NCBI GenBank assembly: GCA_020916435.1
Contig: CM037092.1
Coordinates: 90,220,817-90,284,816 of the forward strand
Length of the DNA stretch: 64,000 bases
Origin: Oxytropis ochrocephala
Lineage: Eukaryota > Streptophyta > Magnoliopsida > Fabales > Fabaceae
Direction: 5' to 3'
The notes under the pieces are model-generated. The model was not told the origin of the DNA. It was given only the letters and a program-made list of their open reading frames with translations, and made no database searches. The position numbers and the translations under genes are program-made. Shown here one piece after another: positions 33,441-45,310 of this stretch. How positions within the stretch are numbered: the first letter of the stretch is position 1; each line of letters begins with the position of its first letter.

Positions 33441-34355
33441 AGAGGAGAATGGTACAACTTTCCTTCTATTACCGAATACTTGGTCGCTCTGAGTCTGACC
33501 AACTTAGCTTGCTTTGGATCACTCGGCTCATCCCCTTCAACAATGTACCTTAGGATAGGAGCGATCCAATCTGAATCCGTGCTGACACACAGAACGGCCA
33601 ACGACTGACTTGGCTTGGTTGAAACGCTCGGCCGATTTAGAGTCTCTTGAATCACACTTCTGTGATTCCCCGGAGTTTTGGTACTTGCCAGCTTTGATAG
33701 TATATCTGCTCGAACATTTTCGGTTCGAGGCACATGGGTCACTTCTGCCCGGTCGAACTGTTTAAGAAGCTCTCTTACCCTGACTAGGTAATTCTTCAGC
33801 ACGTCGTCCTTAGCATCATATAATTCCTTGATCTGCGAGACGACCAGCAGGGAGTCCGATCGAAGTTCAACTCGGTCAACATTGAAGTCTCTGGCGAGCT
33901 GCAGGCCGGCTATACACGCCTCATATTCGGCCTAATTATTCGACGTATGGAAAGCGAAAGTCAAAGACACCTCCACAGCCCAGCGCCTTCGAATTTTCTA
34001 GTATTAGGCCGGCTCCACTTCCTTTGCTATTAGACGACCCATCTACATGCAAGATCCAGGTCGTTTCAGCTTGATCTTCTGGGGTAGGAGTCATTTCCGC
34101 TATAAAGTCGGCCAACACTTGTGCTTTTGCGGCCGATCTGGATTCAAATTTAATGCCAAACTCACTGAGTTCCACCGCCCACTTTATCATTTGTCCCGCC
34201 AGGTCTGGCCGATGGAGGACTTGCCTGATTGGCTGATCGGTCCTTACCACGACCTGGTGGGCCACGAAGTAGGGCCTCAACCTTCGAGCAGCGATCAGGA
34301 GTGCAAGAGCAAATTTCTCTATTTTCTGGTACCTCAGCTCGGGCCCTTGCAACAC
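33441..34355 (-). pseudogene. Retand-like RNase H plus archaeal-type RNase H
   Basis: The first RNase H ends with P-E-L-R-Y-Q-K-I-E-K-F-A-L-A-L and Y-F-V-A-H-Q-V-V-V-R-T-D-Q-P-I. A second RNase H starts W-I-L-H-V-D-G-S-S-N-S-K-G-S-G-A-G and continues through A-E-Y-E-A-C to V-P-R-T-E-N-V-R-A-D. Two adjacent RNase H domains mark the Tat lineage. Confidence 0.88.
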
Positions 34356-35626
34356 TTTACTAATAAAGTAGACCGGATTTTGTTTACTGCATTCTCGACC
34401 AACACACGCGCTCGAGAACTTCTTCGTGATAGCTAAATACAGTACAATGTCTCGCCCGAGCGCTACTTAGTCATAATTGGCGATTGGTCAAAGCTTGCTT
34501 CAATTCATCCAACGCTTCGGCATTGGTCATCCACTCAAAATCCACCCCTTTCTTCAAAGAGTCTAAATGATTGGAAGCGACTTGCGAGCCTTTTTAGGGA
34601 TGAACCTGGAGAGAGCGGCCACCATGCCATTAAGCTGTTGTATTTCTTTTTTAGAAGTGGGCGGCCTCATATCGGCGACCGCCCTGCACTTCTCAGGGTT
34701 TGCTTCATCCTCTTTCATCGGTGGAAGCCCAATCTGCAGGCCCTCACCCCAAAGGTACACTTCTCGTGGTTCGGTCTAAGTGAGTTCTTCCTAGCTTCTT
34801 CAAATATTTCCACGAGGTCTCTCACATGATCCGGGTCGATTCGCTTTTAATGATCATGTCGTCCAAATACACCTCTCGAGATGCGACCGATCCGCCTCTT
34901 GAAAATTTTGTTCATCATTCGCCGGTAGGTCGCTCCAGTGCGTTTCGAGGCCGAAAAGGCATCACTTGTATCTTGAAAATTTCCGATCGGTCATGAAGGT
35001 CGTCTTGTGCCGATCGGGCGGATACATCGTGATCTCGATTGTATCCGAGTAAGCGTCCGAAAAGACAGAGAGTTGTAGCGAGGCCCCATCGACCCGACTT
35101 TGTCGATGTTGGAGTGCGGGAAGGCATCCTTCGGGCATGCCTTATTTAGATCGGTATAGTCTACACACATCCTCCATTTTCCATTCTTCTTCTTAACCAG
35201 CACGACATTGGACAGCCAGGTCGTGTATTTGATCTCTTCTATGAAATTGGCCTTTATGAGGTCCTCAACGGCCTTTGCAGCGGCTTGAGATTTTTCCTCA
35301 TTCTGAGTACGTCTTCTTTGAGCGACCGGCTTGACCCCTTCATCGACTGAAAGTTGATGGCAGGCTACTTCGATAGGAATGCCGGGCATGTCTGATGCCT
35401 GCCATGCGAACAGGTCAGCATAGTCTCTCAAACATTGCACAAGATCTTGCTTCACTTGCTCTGGTAGGTCGCTACCGAGCTTGACTACCTTCGTTGGGTC
35501 GTCTCCCAACGGCACATCTATTAACTCTCCATGAGGTTCTGGCCTTTTCAACCTGTTTTTCAGCTCTCGGGCTAAGTCATCATCGTTATCTTCTGGGTCG
35601 CTGTCTGGATCATACCGAGCATCCAA
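34356..35626 (-). pseudogene. Retand-like reverse transcriptase, broken
   Basis: The open frame 35626-34991 holds the pre-RT linker and fingers: V-L-V-K-K-K-N-G-K-W-R-M-C-V-D-Y-T-D-L-N-K-A-C-P-K-D. After frame changes the catalytic Y-L-D-D is intact at about 34855-34866 (V-Y-L-D-D-M-I-I-K). K-C-R-A-V-A-D-M-R-P-P-T follows at 34700-34660. Confidence 0.88.
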
Positions 35627-36330
35627 ATCAGTGACATTGACTTGATGGCCTTCACCAGTGCTTTGAACGTTTGGGCCAAGATCTACCTCATCACAAATTT
35701 GCTGATACAGGTCGTGGCTTCGTCTTGCGGCCTTTCTGTCGCGGCCGCCGGGGTAACTACACGGTGCGTCGCCTTCTGTAGAATTTCATCTTCAGTGTAT
35801 TTGTTGATGCCACGACCTCTAGCTTGCCTGTGGTCGGCCTACCAATGATGCAATCGATAGCATGATTTGAGGGGAGTACAAGGAACGTCGTGCGGACCGA
35901 TCTGCCTGCAAAGTGCTATCTCCGATGTCGTCACCAAATGTGACCATTAGCTCAATCGTCCCCAACGGGTGGGTGATCGCTCCATTGAAGCCCGTTAGGG
36001 AGTAGGCTCGGCAGGGGAATTATCTCGCTTCGATCGACCTTGATCTTGTCAATCAAGCCTTCAAACATGATGTCGGCCGAGCTACCCCCGGTCGACTAGA
36101 ATTCTTTGAACTTGATGTGGCCATAATCGCCTCGATTACCAACGGAACATAATCGTTCGGCTACCATCGTGTAGGTCGCTATCTCCAAACGAGATGGGGT
36201 CTATTCGATCACGGTGGGACCGCTGACGTTGAACCGACCATCAGGAGCTCGTCCCACTTCCTCTTTGTAGCTTTATTTGATTCTCTACGATCCAACGGAT
36301 TTCCACCGTGAATGACCATTGCGACGTTGC
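35627..36330 (-). pseudogene. Retand-like protease region
   Basis: S-S-A-D-I-M-F-E-G-L-I-D-K (36096-36055) marks the active-site loop. The preceding D-x-G reading is shifted by one base at 36081-36096. L-G-T-I-E-L-M-V-T-F-G-D-D lies near 35930-35970. The other Retand-like copy is broken at the same place. Confidence 0.75.
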
Positions 36331-36359
36331 GGCCCCTGGATCGTGGAGCTTCTCGATCC

Positions 36360-38156
36360 TCAGACCGGTCTTTGTCTTGGGTGCTTGAAACAACTAGAGC
36401 ACCCTTCCTGGCGATGCGGATCAACTTCTTTCTCGCTTCTCTTGAGGTCGGTGCCTTCCTCCGACCTCACATACTTTCCCAACTTTCCTTTCTGGATGAG
36501 TTCTTCGATATCGTCTTTGAGGGCCATACAGTCATTAGTATCATGACCCTTGCTTTTGTGGTAACGGCAATACCTCTTGGTCGGTCGTGCCCCCTTCTTG
36601 AGCACGAGTGGATCAGGCCGCTTTACTCCCACAAACTCATTATTCTGGCACTCGCTATAGATCTGCGCAATAGAGGTGTTTAGCCGAGTGCGATGATCGA
36701 ACTTCTTATCACGAAAGTCAGACCGATTGTCGCGGCGACCTTCATGCCCTTTGGCCGGCTTGCTATTTTCTTCTTTAGGTCGTGCGCGGACGGCCTTCCT
36801 TGCTGCCAATGTTTCTTCGTACGCCATGTGGACGTTAGCCCTCGTTAAGAAGTAGCTGAGATCTTGGTAATGGTTAAGAGTGAATTCTTCTACGAACCGG
36901 TGGTCCGGTCGAATACCACGCCGTGATATTTTAGCTTGTCCTTGTCGACAAGTCGCGAACGGACTCGGCCTCGATGTTAAACCGGTCGATATATCCTCTC
37001 GTCTCATTATCTCCTTGAACAACAGAGTCCAAGTATTCTTCATACCGATATTGGCAGCGGTTTGCAGTGTAGTGAGACAAGAATATTCTGATCAGGTCGT
37101 CCCATGAGGAGATGGAATTGGGTCGCAGAGACTCCCACCATTCCAATGCTCGGCCGTCCAGAGACTGGGAAAAGCACGCATTTCATGGTCGGTCCCAATT
37201 CCCTATAGCGGCGATAATTATTGAAGTAACGGAGATGCTTATGCGGATCTCCTCGGTAGTCAAACTTGTTGAGATTGGGCGGCTTGCGGAGGTCTCTCGG
37301 AATTTTGTAACGCCCGATCTCCCGGAGAACGGGCGTGTTCATTCGAATGCCGTTCGACCCAAAGGTTGCATTGCGAGGCACGCCTCGTTGCCGGCATTCC
37401 ATAGAATCCTCGGATGGGCGGTTGGTGGAAGGCGAGGAGGCCTTCGGGTCGCCGCTTTGGCCTCTCCTTGGCGATCGAAACGCGTCCCTAATTCTTCCCT
37501 TCTACGTAATCTTCCACTCTTCACGAGAATCCCAAGATCTGCTTCTCGACCGACGTGACCCGGACGACTCATTGGAGGAGTACCTGGTAGGTGAGCGACC
37601 GGTGTCAGGACGGTAGCTAGAATCTTCATAATCATAGGACATCGAACGGCGTCTACGCTCGTTCCTGCTTGGGGGCGATCTGTGCGCCCTGCTTCTTCTT
37701 GCCGGAGAGCGATGAGTAGTGCTCTCTCGGCGAGAAATGCTCCTTCGAGGAGGGGAGCGGTGTCTTCGCGCCGGTCGGCGGCGCGCGCGTAGGTTCTCCG
37801 CTTCCGCCGCGGGCGCGCCGGAATCAACCTCTCTCGTACTGAGAGATGAGCGCATCTCGGTCTGCGATCACTTGATTTTTGTTTTGCAGGATCTGCAAAA
37901 CGGCTTGAGTGACATGATCGGGTAGAGGTTCCTGAATGCCCGCTTCAACCAGCTCGGGCGGCAGGTCTCCAGGAACGGCCGGTTGAACCTGTTGGAGGAT
38001 AGGTCCACGACCGTTGTGCACCGAAGGCTCTTGTCGTGGAAGTCCTTGAGACTCGTGGACTGTGACGGCCACGCCCTCCGGGGTCTGCTGTTGATTATGC
38101 CCGGAGGGGTTGAGTCGAGAAGTGGCCCGCGTCTGGGGCCGGTCGCGTGGAGCCAT
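36360..38156 (-). pseudogene. Retand-like gag, broken
   Basis: ATG at 38154-38156, 26 bases after the primer site. A Gln/Pro-rich lead and an Arg/Ser-rich stretch (37855-37502) come first. The gag core follows: I-G-R-Y-K-I-P-R-D-L, N-K-F-D-Y-R-G-D-P-H-K-H-L-R, E-W-W-E-S-L, Y-I-D-R-F-N-I-E-A. A zinc-knuckle variant C-R-Y-H-K-S-K-G-H-D-T-N-D-C is at about 36490-36570. A few frameshifts occur. Confidence 0.88.
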
Positions 38157-38181
38157 GAAAGAGGTAGGATAGCGCACGGGC

Positions 38182-38201
38182 CTCCCACTGTGGTCGCCAA
38201 T
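38182..38201 (-). other. Primer-binding site of the nested Retand-like element
   Basis: The minus strand starts TTGGCGACCACAGTGGGAG right after the 5' LTR, as in the other Retand-like copy at 53391. Confidence 0.85.
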
Positions 38202-38558
38202 TGATCGTACCTTGACCAATGAAGAGTTGAAGTGTTGATTGATTCGTCAAATGGGCCGGTCGTTGAATGAGTGAAAGGACCGGTCCTGGCTTCACGCGTT
38301 GAACACCTCGGGTGGTACCTGCAAAGACACTCCGACGATCTAGTGAGAGGTCGCTCGGGCAGATAGCACTAGGTTAGAGAACGTACCTGATACCATATGC
38401 GAATGGCGTATATATACTGCGAGGTCCGACCGTTTTGCGGAGATTTCGGCCGGCGAGAATTGCGCTCCAAGCAGCGTGTTTGGGCCGATCGAGATGGGCT
38501 GGGCCGCAGGTCCAATTGCTGTTGGCAGTCCTCGTAATTGCTAATACACCCAGGAACA
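38202..38558 (-). repeat. 5' LTR of the nested Retand-like element
   Basis: 357 bases, TGTTCC...GATCA on the minus strand, with a TATATATA box near 38409-38416. It is similar to the 3' LTR, and many differences are one- or two-base changes at CTGG/CG sites. Confidence 0.92.
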
Positions 38559-39770
38559 CCTTCTATAAAAACCAGCATGGCCTAAGAAGCTTCTGATACC
38601 TTTAATTGTATTGGGTGGTGGCAAATTCTCAATGATATCAACTTTAGCTCTGTCTACCTCTAGACCTTTCTTTGAAATTCTATGTCCTAGCACAATGCCC
38701 TCTTGTACCATAAAATGACATTTTCCCAGTTTAAGACTAAATTTGTTTCTTCACATCTATTGAGAATTTGTTCCAAGTTTGTTAAGCAAACTTGAAATGT
38801 TTCTCCAAAGATAGAGAAATCATCCATGAATACTTCCATTGATTGCTCAATGAAATCTGAGAATATAGACATCATGCATCTTTGGAATGTAGCAGGTGCA
38901 TTACATAAGCCAAATGGCATCCTTCTAAAAGCAAAGGTTCCATAAGGGCATGTAAAGGTGGTTTTGTGTTGATCCTTAGGCTCAATGGCTATTTGATTAT
39001 AGCCTGAATAGCCATCTAGGAAACAATTAAATTCTTTCCCTGCTAGTCTATCTAACATTTGGTCTATGAATGGTAAAGGAAAGTGATCCTTTTGGTAGCT
39101 TTGTTGAGTTTTCTATAATCCATACTGATTCTCCACCTGTGTGATTCTAGTTAGTATCAACTCATTCTTTTCATTGGCTATTCTTTGTCACACCCCTTCT
39201 TTGGTACACATTGGACAGGACTTACCCAAACACCATGCGATATGGGGTATATGATTCCACATCTAGCCACTTAATGATTTCCTTTTCACAACCTCTTTCA
39301 TAATAGGATTTAGTCTTCTTTGACTCTCTATGTCGCTTTTTGGAATTTTCTTCCAAAATGACTCTATGCATGCATATAGAAGGACTAATTCCTTTGATAT
39401 CCGCCATTTGCCAACCTAAAGCTTTGGTATGCTTCTTGAGAGTACTAATGAGATCACTCTCTGTTTTGATGTTAAATCGAAGCAATGATAACAGTAAAGT
39501 CTCATTTGTTCCTAAGAATGCATACTTAAGGTGTTCAGGCAGTATCTTTAATTCTAACTTAGGAGGTTGTTCTATTGAGGGTAAGTTCTTCTTGAGAATT
39601 GGATCCTCAAGGTTGAGTGGTTCATAAGTCCTAGCCCATACTTCTTTACAAGAGTTTTCTATTGGCAGATTTCCTTTTTCTAGTATTTCATCATCTAGCA
39701 ATGCAGCTGCATCTAATGCATCTGCATTGGCTAAGTGATCATACTGTTTGTAAAATTGTTTTTCTACCAA
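38559..39770 (-). pseudogene. Athila reverse transcriptase, right of the nested insert
   Basis: Two open stretches (39770-39222 and 39058-38687) cover the pre-RT linker and the RT palm. C-F-L-D-G-Y-S-G-Y-N-Q-I leads to F-R-R-M-P-F-G-L-C-N-A-P-A-T-F-Q-R-C-M and then the catalytic F-M-D-D-F-S. The catalytic Asp pair is kept. A frameshift lies near 39060-39220. Confidence 0.88.
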
Positions 39771-39800
39771 TTGATCTAGAGAGAATAAGGATGAACACTC

Positions 39801-40200
39801 TTATGTATCCTCTGAAGGATACTTCATAGCATTCATTACATTAAATTTGATCTCTTGATCATTCACTCTCATAGTGAGCTCACCTTTCTGCACATCAATT
39901 ATGGTTTTACCAGTTGCTAGAAATGGTCTACCTAGGATAATAGGCACTTCCTTATCTGCATCAAAGTCAAGGATAACAAAATCTACAGGGAATACAAATT
40001 TATCTACCTTGACTAGGATGTCTTCTATGATACCTTCAGGATAGGCTATTGATCTATCGCCTAATTGAAGTGTCACGATGGTTGGTTTTGCATTTCCTAT
40101 TTCTAATCGGTCAAAAATAGATTTAGGCATCAAGTTGATGCTTGCACCTAAATCACATAAAGCTTTACCGAAGATAGGATTTTCCTATAGAAAATGGAAT
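39801..40200 (-). pseudogene. Athila aspartic protease region
   Basis: Reads C-D-L-G-A-S-I-N-L-M-P-K-S, the Athila version of the active-site loop (D-L-G-A-S), at about 40125-40160. It then gives L-G-D-R-S-I-A-Y-P-E-G-I and I-I-L-G-R-P-F-L-A-T-G. Mostly open for 110 codons. Confidence 0.85.
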
Positions 40201-40299
40201 TGTAAAACTACATGGATCCTTCAATTTCCTAGGAATCTTATTTTGCATAAGCAAACTACAACCTTCTCACATGGCAACTGTTTCAAACTCTCCTAATCT

Positions 40300-41990
40300 T
40301 CTTCTCTTAGTAAGCACATCCTTCATGAATTTTGCATAGTTTGGCATTTGTTGGAGTGCTTCTACTAAGGGAACATTGATGTGTAATTGTTTTAGTACCT
40401 CTAAGAATTTACCAAACCGCTTCTCCTCATGTGCTTTTTTCACTTTTGAGGGTAAGGAGGAGGAGGGTATTCAGTACTAACTTAGGTAGTGGACTTTGAA
40501 CTTCTTGTGATGCAGGAGCACTAGTTGCTTCTGCATTGGTTTCTTTTTGATTTTTGGCTTTTTCTCCCTTATCTACACTTTCCTTTTCAATTAACTCTAC
40601 CAAATCCTTACCACTTCTTAATGAAATAGCCTTAACTCTGCTCCTTTCCTTTGGTTTGGGAAGGAGTAGCTTCAGATTTGAAGGTAAGGCACCTTGTGGC
40701 CTTTGATACAGTGAGTGTGGCTAATTGACCAACTTGATTCTCTAAGTTCTTAATGGAAGCATCTTGGGTTTGTCTAGCGCTTCTAGATTCACCTATGAAT
40801 GCTTTAAGCATGGATTCTAGAGAATTCTCGGTGGTAGGTTGAGAGTTTCTTTGGTTATTCTGAGTTGGGAATCTGGTGGGTTGGTTGGTGTAGTTGGAGC
40901 GCTTCTAGGTGCAGTGCACTATTGTTGCTCCATCTAAAATTTGGGTGATCTTTCCAACCAGGATTATAAGTGTTGGAGGTTGTTATTCCTATTATAACCT
41001 ACATAATTTACAGAGATATAGGGTTGCTAGAACACTCCTCATACAAGTGACCTCCTCCACAAGTACACACAACTAGGTGTGCTGGAGGTACTTGTTCTCA
41101 TCACAGAATGATCTTTGTCTGGTGATGCAAATTGCATTAGATGCGATAGCATTGCTGTATGAAGTTTTTCATCAAATTAGCTAGAGTGGCTACTTGAGCG
41201 GATAGAGGCGGATATATCATTAATTTCATGTACCCACGATGGTTTCTTTTGGGCACTTACCCTCTCGAGAGGCCAACTAGAGCTATTAGTCGCTATTCTA
41301 TCAATTAATTCACATGCTTCATTGTATGATAGATTTAATAACACTCCACCGGATGATGCATCAAGCATTATTCTGGTTTGAGGTTCTAAACCATTATAAA
41401 ATGTTTCCATTTGAATAATAACAGTAAACCATGATGAGGACATTTTCTTAAAAGTTCCTTCCATCTTTCCCATGCTTCAAATAAAGACTCAAACTCTTTT
41501 GTCTAAAAGATGTAATATCATTTCTTAACTCGGCATTTTTGATAGGTGGGAAATATTTTCCTAAAAATTTTTCACCCATTTCATTCCATGAATGGATAGA
41601 GTTAGGCTCTAAAGAATTTAGCCAAGCCTTAGCTCTATCTTTCAAAGAATATGGAAATAACCTTAATCTAAATGCATTTTCACTAACACCGGTATAATAA
41701 AATTACTACATACTTCTAGAAATTGCCTTAAATGCAAATGAGGATCTTCATGAGGAGATCCTCCAAATTGACCAATAGTTTGAAGCATTTGAAACATCAT
41801 AGGCTTAAATTCAAAATGCATGGCATCAATATGAGGTCTATTTATGCTAGTTTGCATGTTTTGATGATCAAATCGAGCATAATCCTCATAGGTCTATCTC
41901 TATCATTAATCATACCTATGTGATCCATGTGGATGAGATTTTCTCTATGAACTTCTTCTTCAAGAGCATCTCAGAACCGGGGCCTCCTCT
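40300..41990 (-). pseudogene. Athila gag, broken
   Basis: Blocks on the minus strand are F-E-F-K-P-M-M-F-Q-M-L-Q, G-G-S-P-H-E-D-P-H-L-H-L-R-Q-F-L-E, D-R-A-K-A-W-L-N-S-L and F-L-G-K-Y-F-P-P. Next comes F-Y-N-G-L-E-P-Q-T-R, and then a Y-N-P-G-W-K-D-H-P-N-F block near 40950. These are typical of Athila gag. Several frameshifts and a few stops interrupt it. Confidence 0.85.
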
Positions 41991-42247
41991 CACCGAGTGT
42001 GGCCTTGAGCTTTGTTCTTCTCTCGAATGACATGTTGCAAGCTTGTTGATTCTGCTTTACGAGTCTTAGCAATCTCCCGAATTTTCTTTCTATTTCGGAT
42101 CTAAACTATATTCGGTGTTTTGTTTCGTTTCTGTACATATACTAAGTACCATGTACTTTTGTTGATGAAAACTTTAAAAACGTAATTTATATATAAACAC
42201 TAAATTACTATATATAAGAATTTTAAAAGAATTTACTTCAATCCGAA

Positions 42248-42258
42248 CAACGGCGCCA
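42248..42258 (-). other. Primer-binding site of the Athila element
   Basis: The minus strand reads TGGCGCCGTTG, the usual Athila primer site (complementary to tRNA-Asp in known elements). It lies a few bases after the 5' LTR end near 42272. Confidence 0.85.
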
Positions 42259-42299
42259 AAAACTTGGTCTTTGACACACACATACACACTACAAGAAAA

Positions 42300-42545
42300 T
42301 CGTTGATTTGCCACGGACATTTCCGCAAATGCACAAATTTCCGTGGCAAAACAACATTTGCCACGGATTTGCCACTGGACAAAAATTGGTGGCAAAACGC
42401 CGCTCGTCATAAATCGTTTGCCACGGAATTTCCGTGGCAAATTTTTCCGTCGCAAATCCGTGGCAAATTTTTCTGTCGCAAATCCGTGGCAAATTTTGCC
42501 GTCGCAAAGCCGTGGCAAATTTTCGTCGCAAATCCGTGGCAAATT
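42300..42545. repeat. Left subterminal repeats of the CACTA element
   Basis: About ten copies in both directions of the motif TTTGCCACGG or its complement, the likely transposase-binding array. A matching array is at 46060-46210. Confidence 0.9.
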
Positions 42546-42844
42546 TTAAAAAAAAAATTAAAAAAAAAATGGAGCAGTAGTTTCCTACTACTACAACTTC
42601 TTCACAAGTTCTATCACAAGTTCAGTGATATTACTCACTCTTTGGGGTGCAAGTGTATTCTTGAAATACATACAATAGACTTACATCTAAAGTATAGCAT
42701 ATAGCTTATGAGTTTAATAACTATATGCTAATGATATAAACAAATTTAACATAAACATTTAATCATAGTTCATCATATTGACACACCATAACATAATATA
42801 ACTTCATATGACTTATTGTTGCTTGTTGGACAGATTAATCTACA

Positions 42845-43042
42845 CTAGATATTACATACCCTTTCTTCTGTCCTATCATACATGAATCTGCAACCTGGTT
42901 TCGGCCCTGATCCATGAACCACTAATGAACACCTTCTACGGGGTATGACTTTCTTGACAATGTCGTCTTCATCATTCTCGGTTTGAGTAAGTTCTTGTTT
43001 TCCATTCTCTACATCATGCATGTTGTTGATGCTAAATTTCAC
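42845..43042 (-). pseudogene. Unrecognised ORF inside the CACTA, possibly captured exon
   Basis: 65 codons beginning M-K-F-S-I-N-N-M-H-D. The part R-R-R-C-S-L-V-V-H-G-S-G-P-K-P-G-C-R-F looks like real protein, but I cannot name the family. It has the same strand as the ARIADNE and NAF1 pieces, so it could be the last part of a chimeric transcript. Confidence 0.35.
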
Positions 43043-43369
43043 CGCAAACCTATCAGTTCGTTACTTAAGATCCTGCATGAAAGGATTTAATTAGAATAAA
43101 TTGTCCTTTAGTTCAAACCACTCTGTCTGCATTATCAACTATTACATAACAATTCAGTATATACAGAATTAAAAAAAAAACACTATGCTCAAGAGTCTAT
43201 CCTAATATGCAACAATTACCTGTGATTTCATATCACATACAAGGGATATGTATAATAAGTGCAGAAAAACAATTCTAAGGAACAGATAAAGTGAAGGGAG
43301 GCGACAACAAGTAGAAGTTGCTCTCTTGAATCACGATCACATTGACCGGATCCTTTTTTCCTCATTTAC

Positions 43370-43690
43370 ACAATAGACCTTGGCAATGTGGTTGTCCCAT
43401 CCTACCTTCAATAAGCTGATTAAGGACAACTGGAGAGCTAACATGGCTAATATTCCTATTCAGCTCAAAGAATTACAAGGTATTCTTAGAGAGTGGAATG
43501 TGGATGTGTTTGGTAACATTTTTACTCAAAAGAGAAACTTAATTAAGAAGCTTAAGAATATTGATAGGAGTCCAAACACAATTGGAATGATAATATCTTT
43601 GAAAATCCGAAGCAAACTTGGATTGAAACAGACTTCAAAAAATATTTTACCTCTTCTTCACTTGGTGCATTTATTCGTACATTAAGACAA
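43370..43690 (+). pseudogene. LINE ORF2 fragment inside the CACTA
   Basis: The plus strand reads M-W-L-S-H-P-T-F-N-K-L-I-K-D-N-W, then L-K-E-L-Q-G-I-L-R-E-W-N-V-D-V-F-G-N-I. This is the endonuclease-RT linker of plant LINEs. It is opposite in direction to the captured gene pieces. Confidence 0.75.
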
Positions 43691-43984
43691 CGAGCGGATT
43701 ATTCACGTGACTCTTGAAGAACTATTGCAACATAGAATTAATCTGCAATAAGGCTATTTTTCTCCATCGTTCTGCGGAGAGAGTTTGTCAACATCATTGA
43801 GCACAAGTACTGATACAGAATAAAATTAAACAGCAGCTAACAAAAACTTAAGCAAACTGAAAAAACAAGATAACATGAATGCTTGTAAATTAGACATGAG
43901 CATAAAGAAACAGAGATCAAAAACATTAGACAAGTAAAGGTTAAGAACAAAAAAAAGGAACATTGTGTAAAAGAATGAAGCTTA

Positions 43985-44269
43985 CATCCAGGAACTTCAT
44001 TTTCAGAATTGTATCTCACAATATAATAAGGGTTTTTGACTGGTCCAAAAATTTCATCAACTAAACCAAGTGGTTTTTTGCTTTCAGTCAACCAGATAGG
44101 GGTCGTCAAGCAACAAAAGAAACAGAAAATGCAATCAATACTTGTAATGCCTATGCTGCTCCTCTTAGTATAGGTGAGGTTTATGCGAGCTTCGACATAA
44201 CAACTCCCATCGGCAAGATTTGATGGTGTGGTTCTAAGGTCACATCCACTTTGAGGAACTGAGGCGGTT
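43985..44269 (-). pseudogene. NAF1-like fragment (H/ACA snoRNP assembly factor)
   Basis: After an acceptor TTTTGCAG (AG at 44270-44271) the minus strand reads V-D-V-T-L-E-P-H-H-Q-I-L-P-M-G-V-V. A degraded stretch follows, then W-L-T-E-S-K-K-P-L-G-L-V-D-E-I-F-G-P-V-K and N-P-Y-Y-I-V-R-Y-N-S-E-N-E-V-P. This is the Gar1/Naf1 core of NAF1, which brings dyskerin/NAP57 into H/ACA RNPs. Most of the gene is missing, so it is a captured fragment. Confidence 0.8.
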
Positions 44270-44664
44270 CTGCAAAATCAACACCATTCGAATAAAGCCC
44301 AAAAGCAAAACAAAATTGCACAATAGCATGCGTCGGGCCCTCAAGTTAGTCAAATAATTTCACATTATCGAATAAAAAAAAATTTTCACCCGATTTTGTG
44401 TAATGCAACCAACGTCACATGATTTAACATGTGTGACAATAATCGGCACAAATAGTACAACCACCGTATTCGAGTAAAAACCAAAGGAAATTTAGGAAAT
44501 TCAATTGCGCTTCATGATTTGGAATCATTGCATAATTCGCAATAGCCACCAAGTGATAAGCTCTTCAACTTTTATTGAGCATTGCAAAACATATCAAGCC
44601 ATTCAAGATGAATCTGAATGACAAAATTTGCCGCTATGACCAAAAGTATAAAATATTTATTTAC

Positions 44665-45310
44665 CTGTAACCAGGCTTCGGTTATGAACTTAAGCTGTGA
44701 CTCAGGTTGGCACTGGGTGTCACTAAGCTTCTCAATCTGCCAAAGAGGAAAAGGACAATAAGTGAACAAGGCATAGAAACCACCCCCTAAAGAGAAGTAG
44801 TATTTCTCGGTCTCTTACCACCCCCTCTTGTTTAGCTGTTTCATAACGATTGCAAGCATAGAAACCACCAGTCCTTTCACCGTGGTCTGACCATGCACCA
44901 AGGCATAGCCTACATAGATAATATTATATTAAGTTCAGTTAACATTCACATAAGCTCAAACATATAAATAAGCCATTTTAAACTTGCAAAAATAAAAAAC
45001 TGCATTTTCATTATACCAACCATCTACAAAAATGATACTATTGGAGTACATGTCATATGCATGCACCCTTGGTTCTTTTCCATCGGCCTCTTGCACTTGG
45101 GACATGGCTTTGAGTTAGCAAGTATCCTGAAAGTTCATTAAACTAACGATTAGCTCGGTATCCCGAATCCGAAGGAATACAGCAAGAAAAAATATCCAAG
45201 ATGTAAAAAGATATTCATATGCAGTTCATGTTTTCAGATTCTCGCACTGCTTTTTGAGAATCCACTTTGACACGATTGCCACAATCCACCGGACGCGGTG
45301 AGCCTCTTAC
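44665..45310 (-). pseudogene. ARIADNE-type E3 ubiquitin ligase fragment, four exons with splice sites
   Basis: Pieces in order on the minus strand: V-S-K-W-I-L-K-K-Q-C-E-N (about 45300-45240), then exon starting 45126 (L-A-N-S-K-P-C-P-K-C-K-R-P, N-Q-G-C-M-H-M-T-C). Next is exon 44819-44909 (L-C-L-G-A-W-S-D-H-G-E-R-T, Y-A-C-N-R-Y-E). Last is exon 44665-44736 (K-L-S-D-T-Q-C-Q-P-E-S-Q-L-K-F, E-A-W-L-Q). This spans the end of the IBR and the RING2 zinc sites of an RBR ligase, with the motif carrying the catalytic Cys region damaged near 45030. GT/AG sites are kept at the last two exons, so it was captured as genomic DNA. Confidence 0.85.

Larger units (their letters stand above)
28458..38558 (-). 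mobile_element. Retand-like (Tat lineage) Ty3/gypsy element nested in Athila pol
   Basis: CCTTC flanks both ends (28453-28457 and 38559-38563). The two LTRs are 350 and 357 bases. Minus-strand order is primer site, gag, protease, RT, RNase H, archaeal-type RNase H, integrase, tandem-repeat spacer, then a plus-strand (antisense) ORF, then polypurine tract. The second RNase H and the antisense ORF are the reasons for the Tat/Retand assignment. It is about 10.1 kb, with frames broken by small indels. Confidence 0.93.

Noticed and set aside
43985..45310. Functional ARIADNE or NAF1 gene
   Set aside because: Only a few exons of each, inside a CACTA, with damaged zinc-binding and core stretches and no start.
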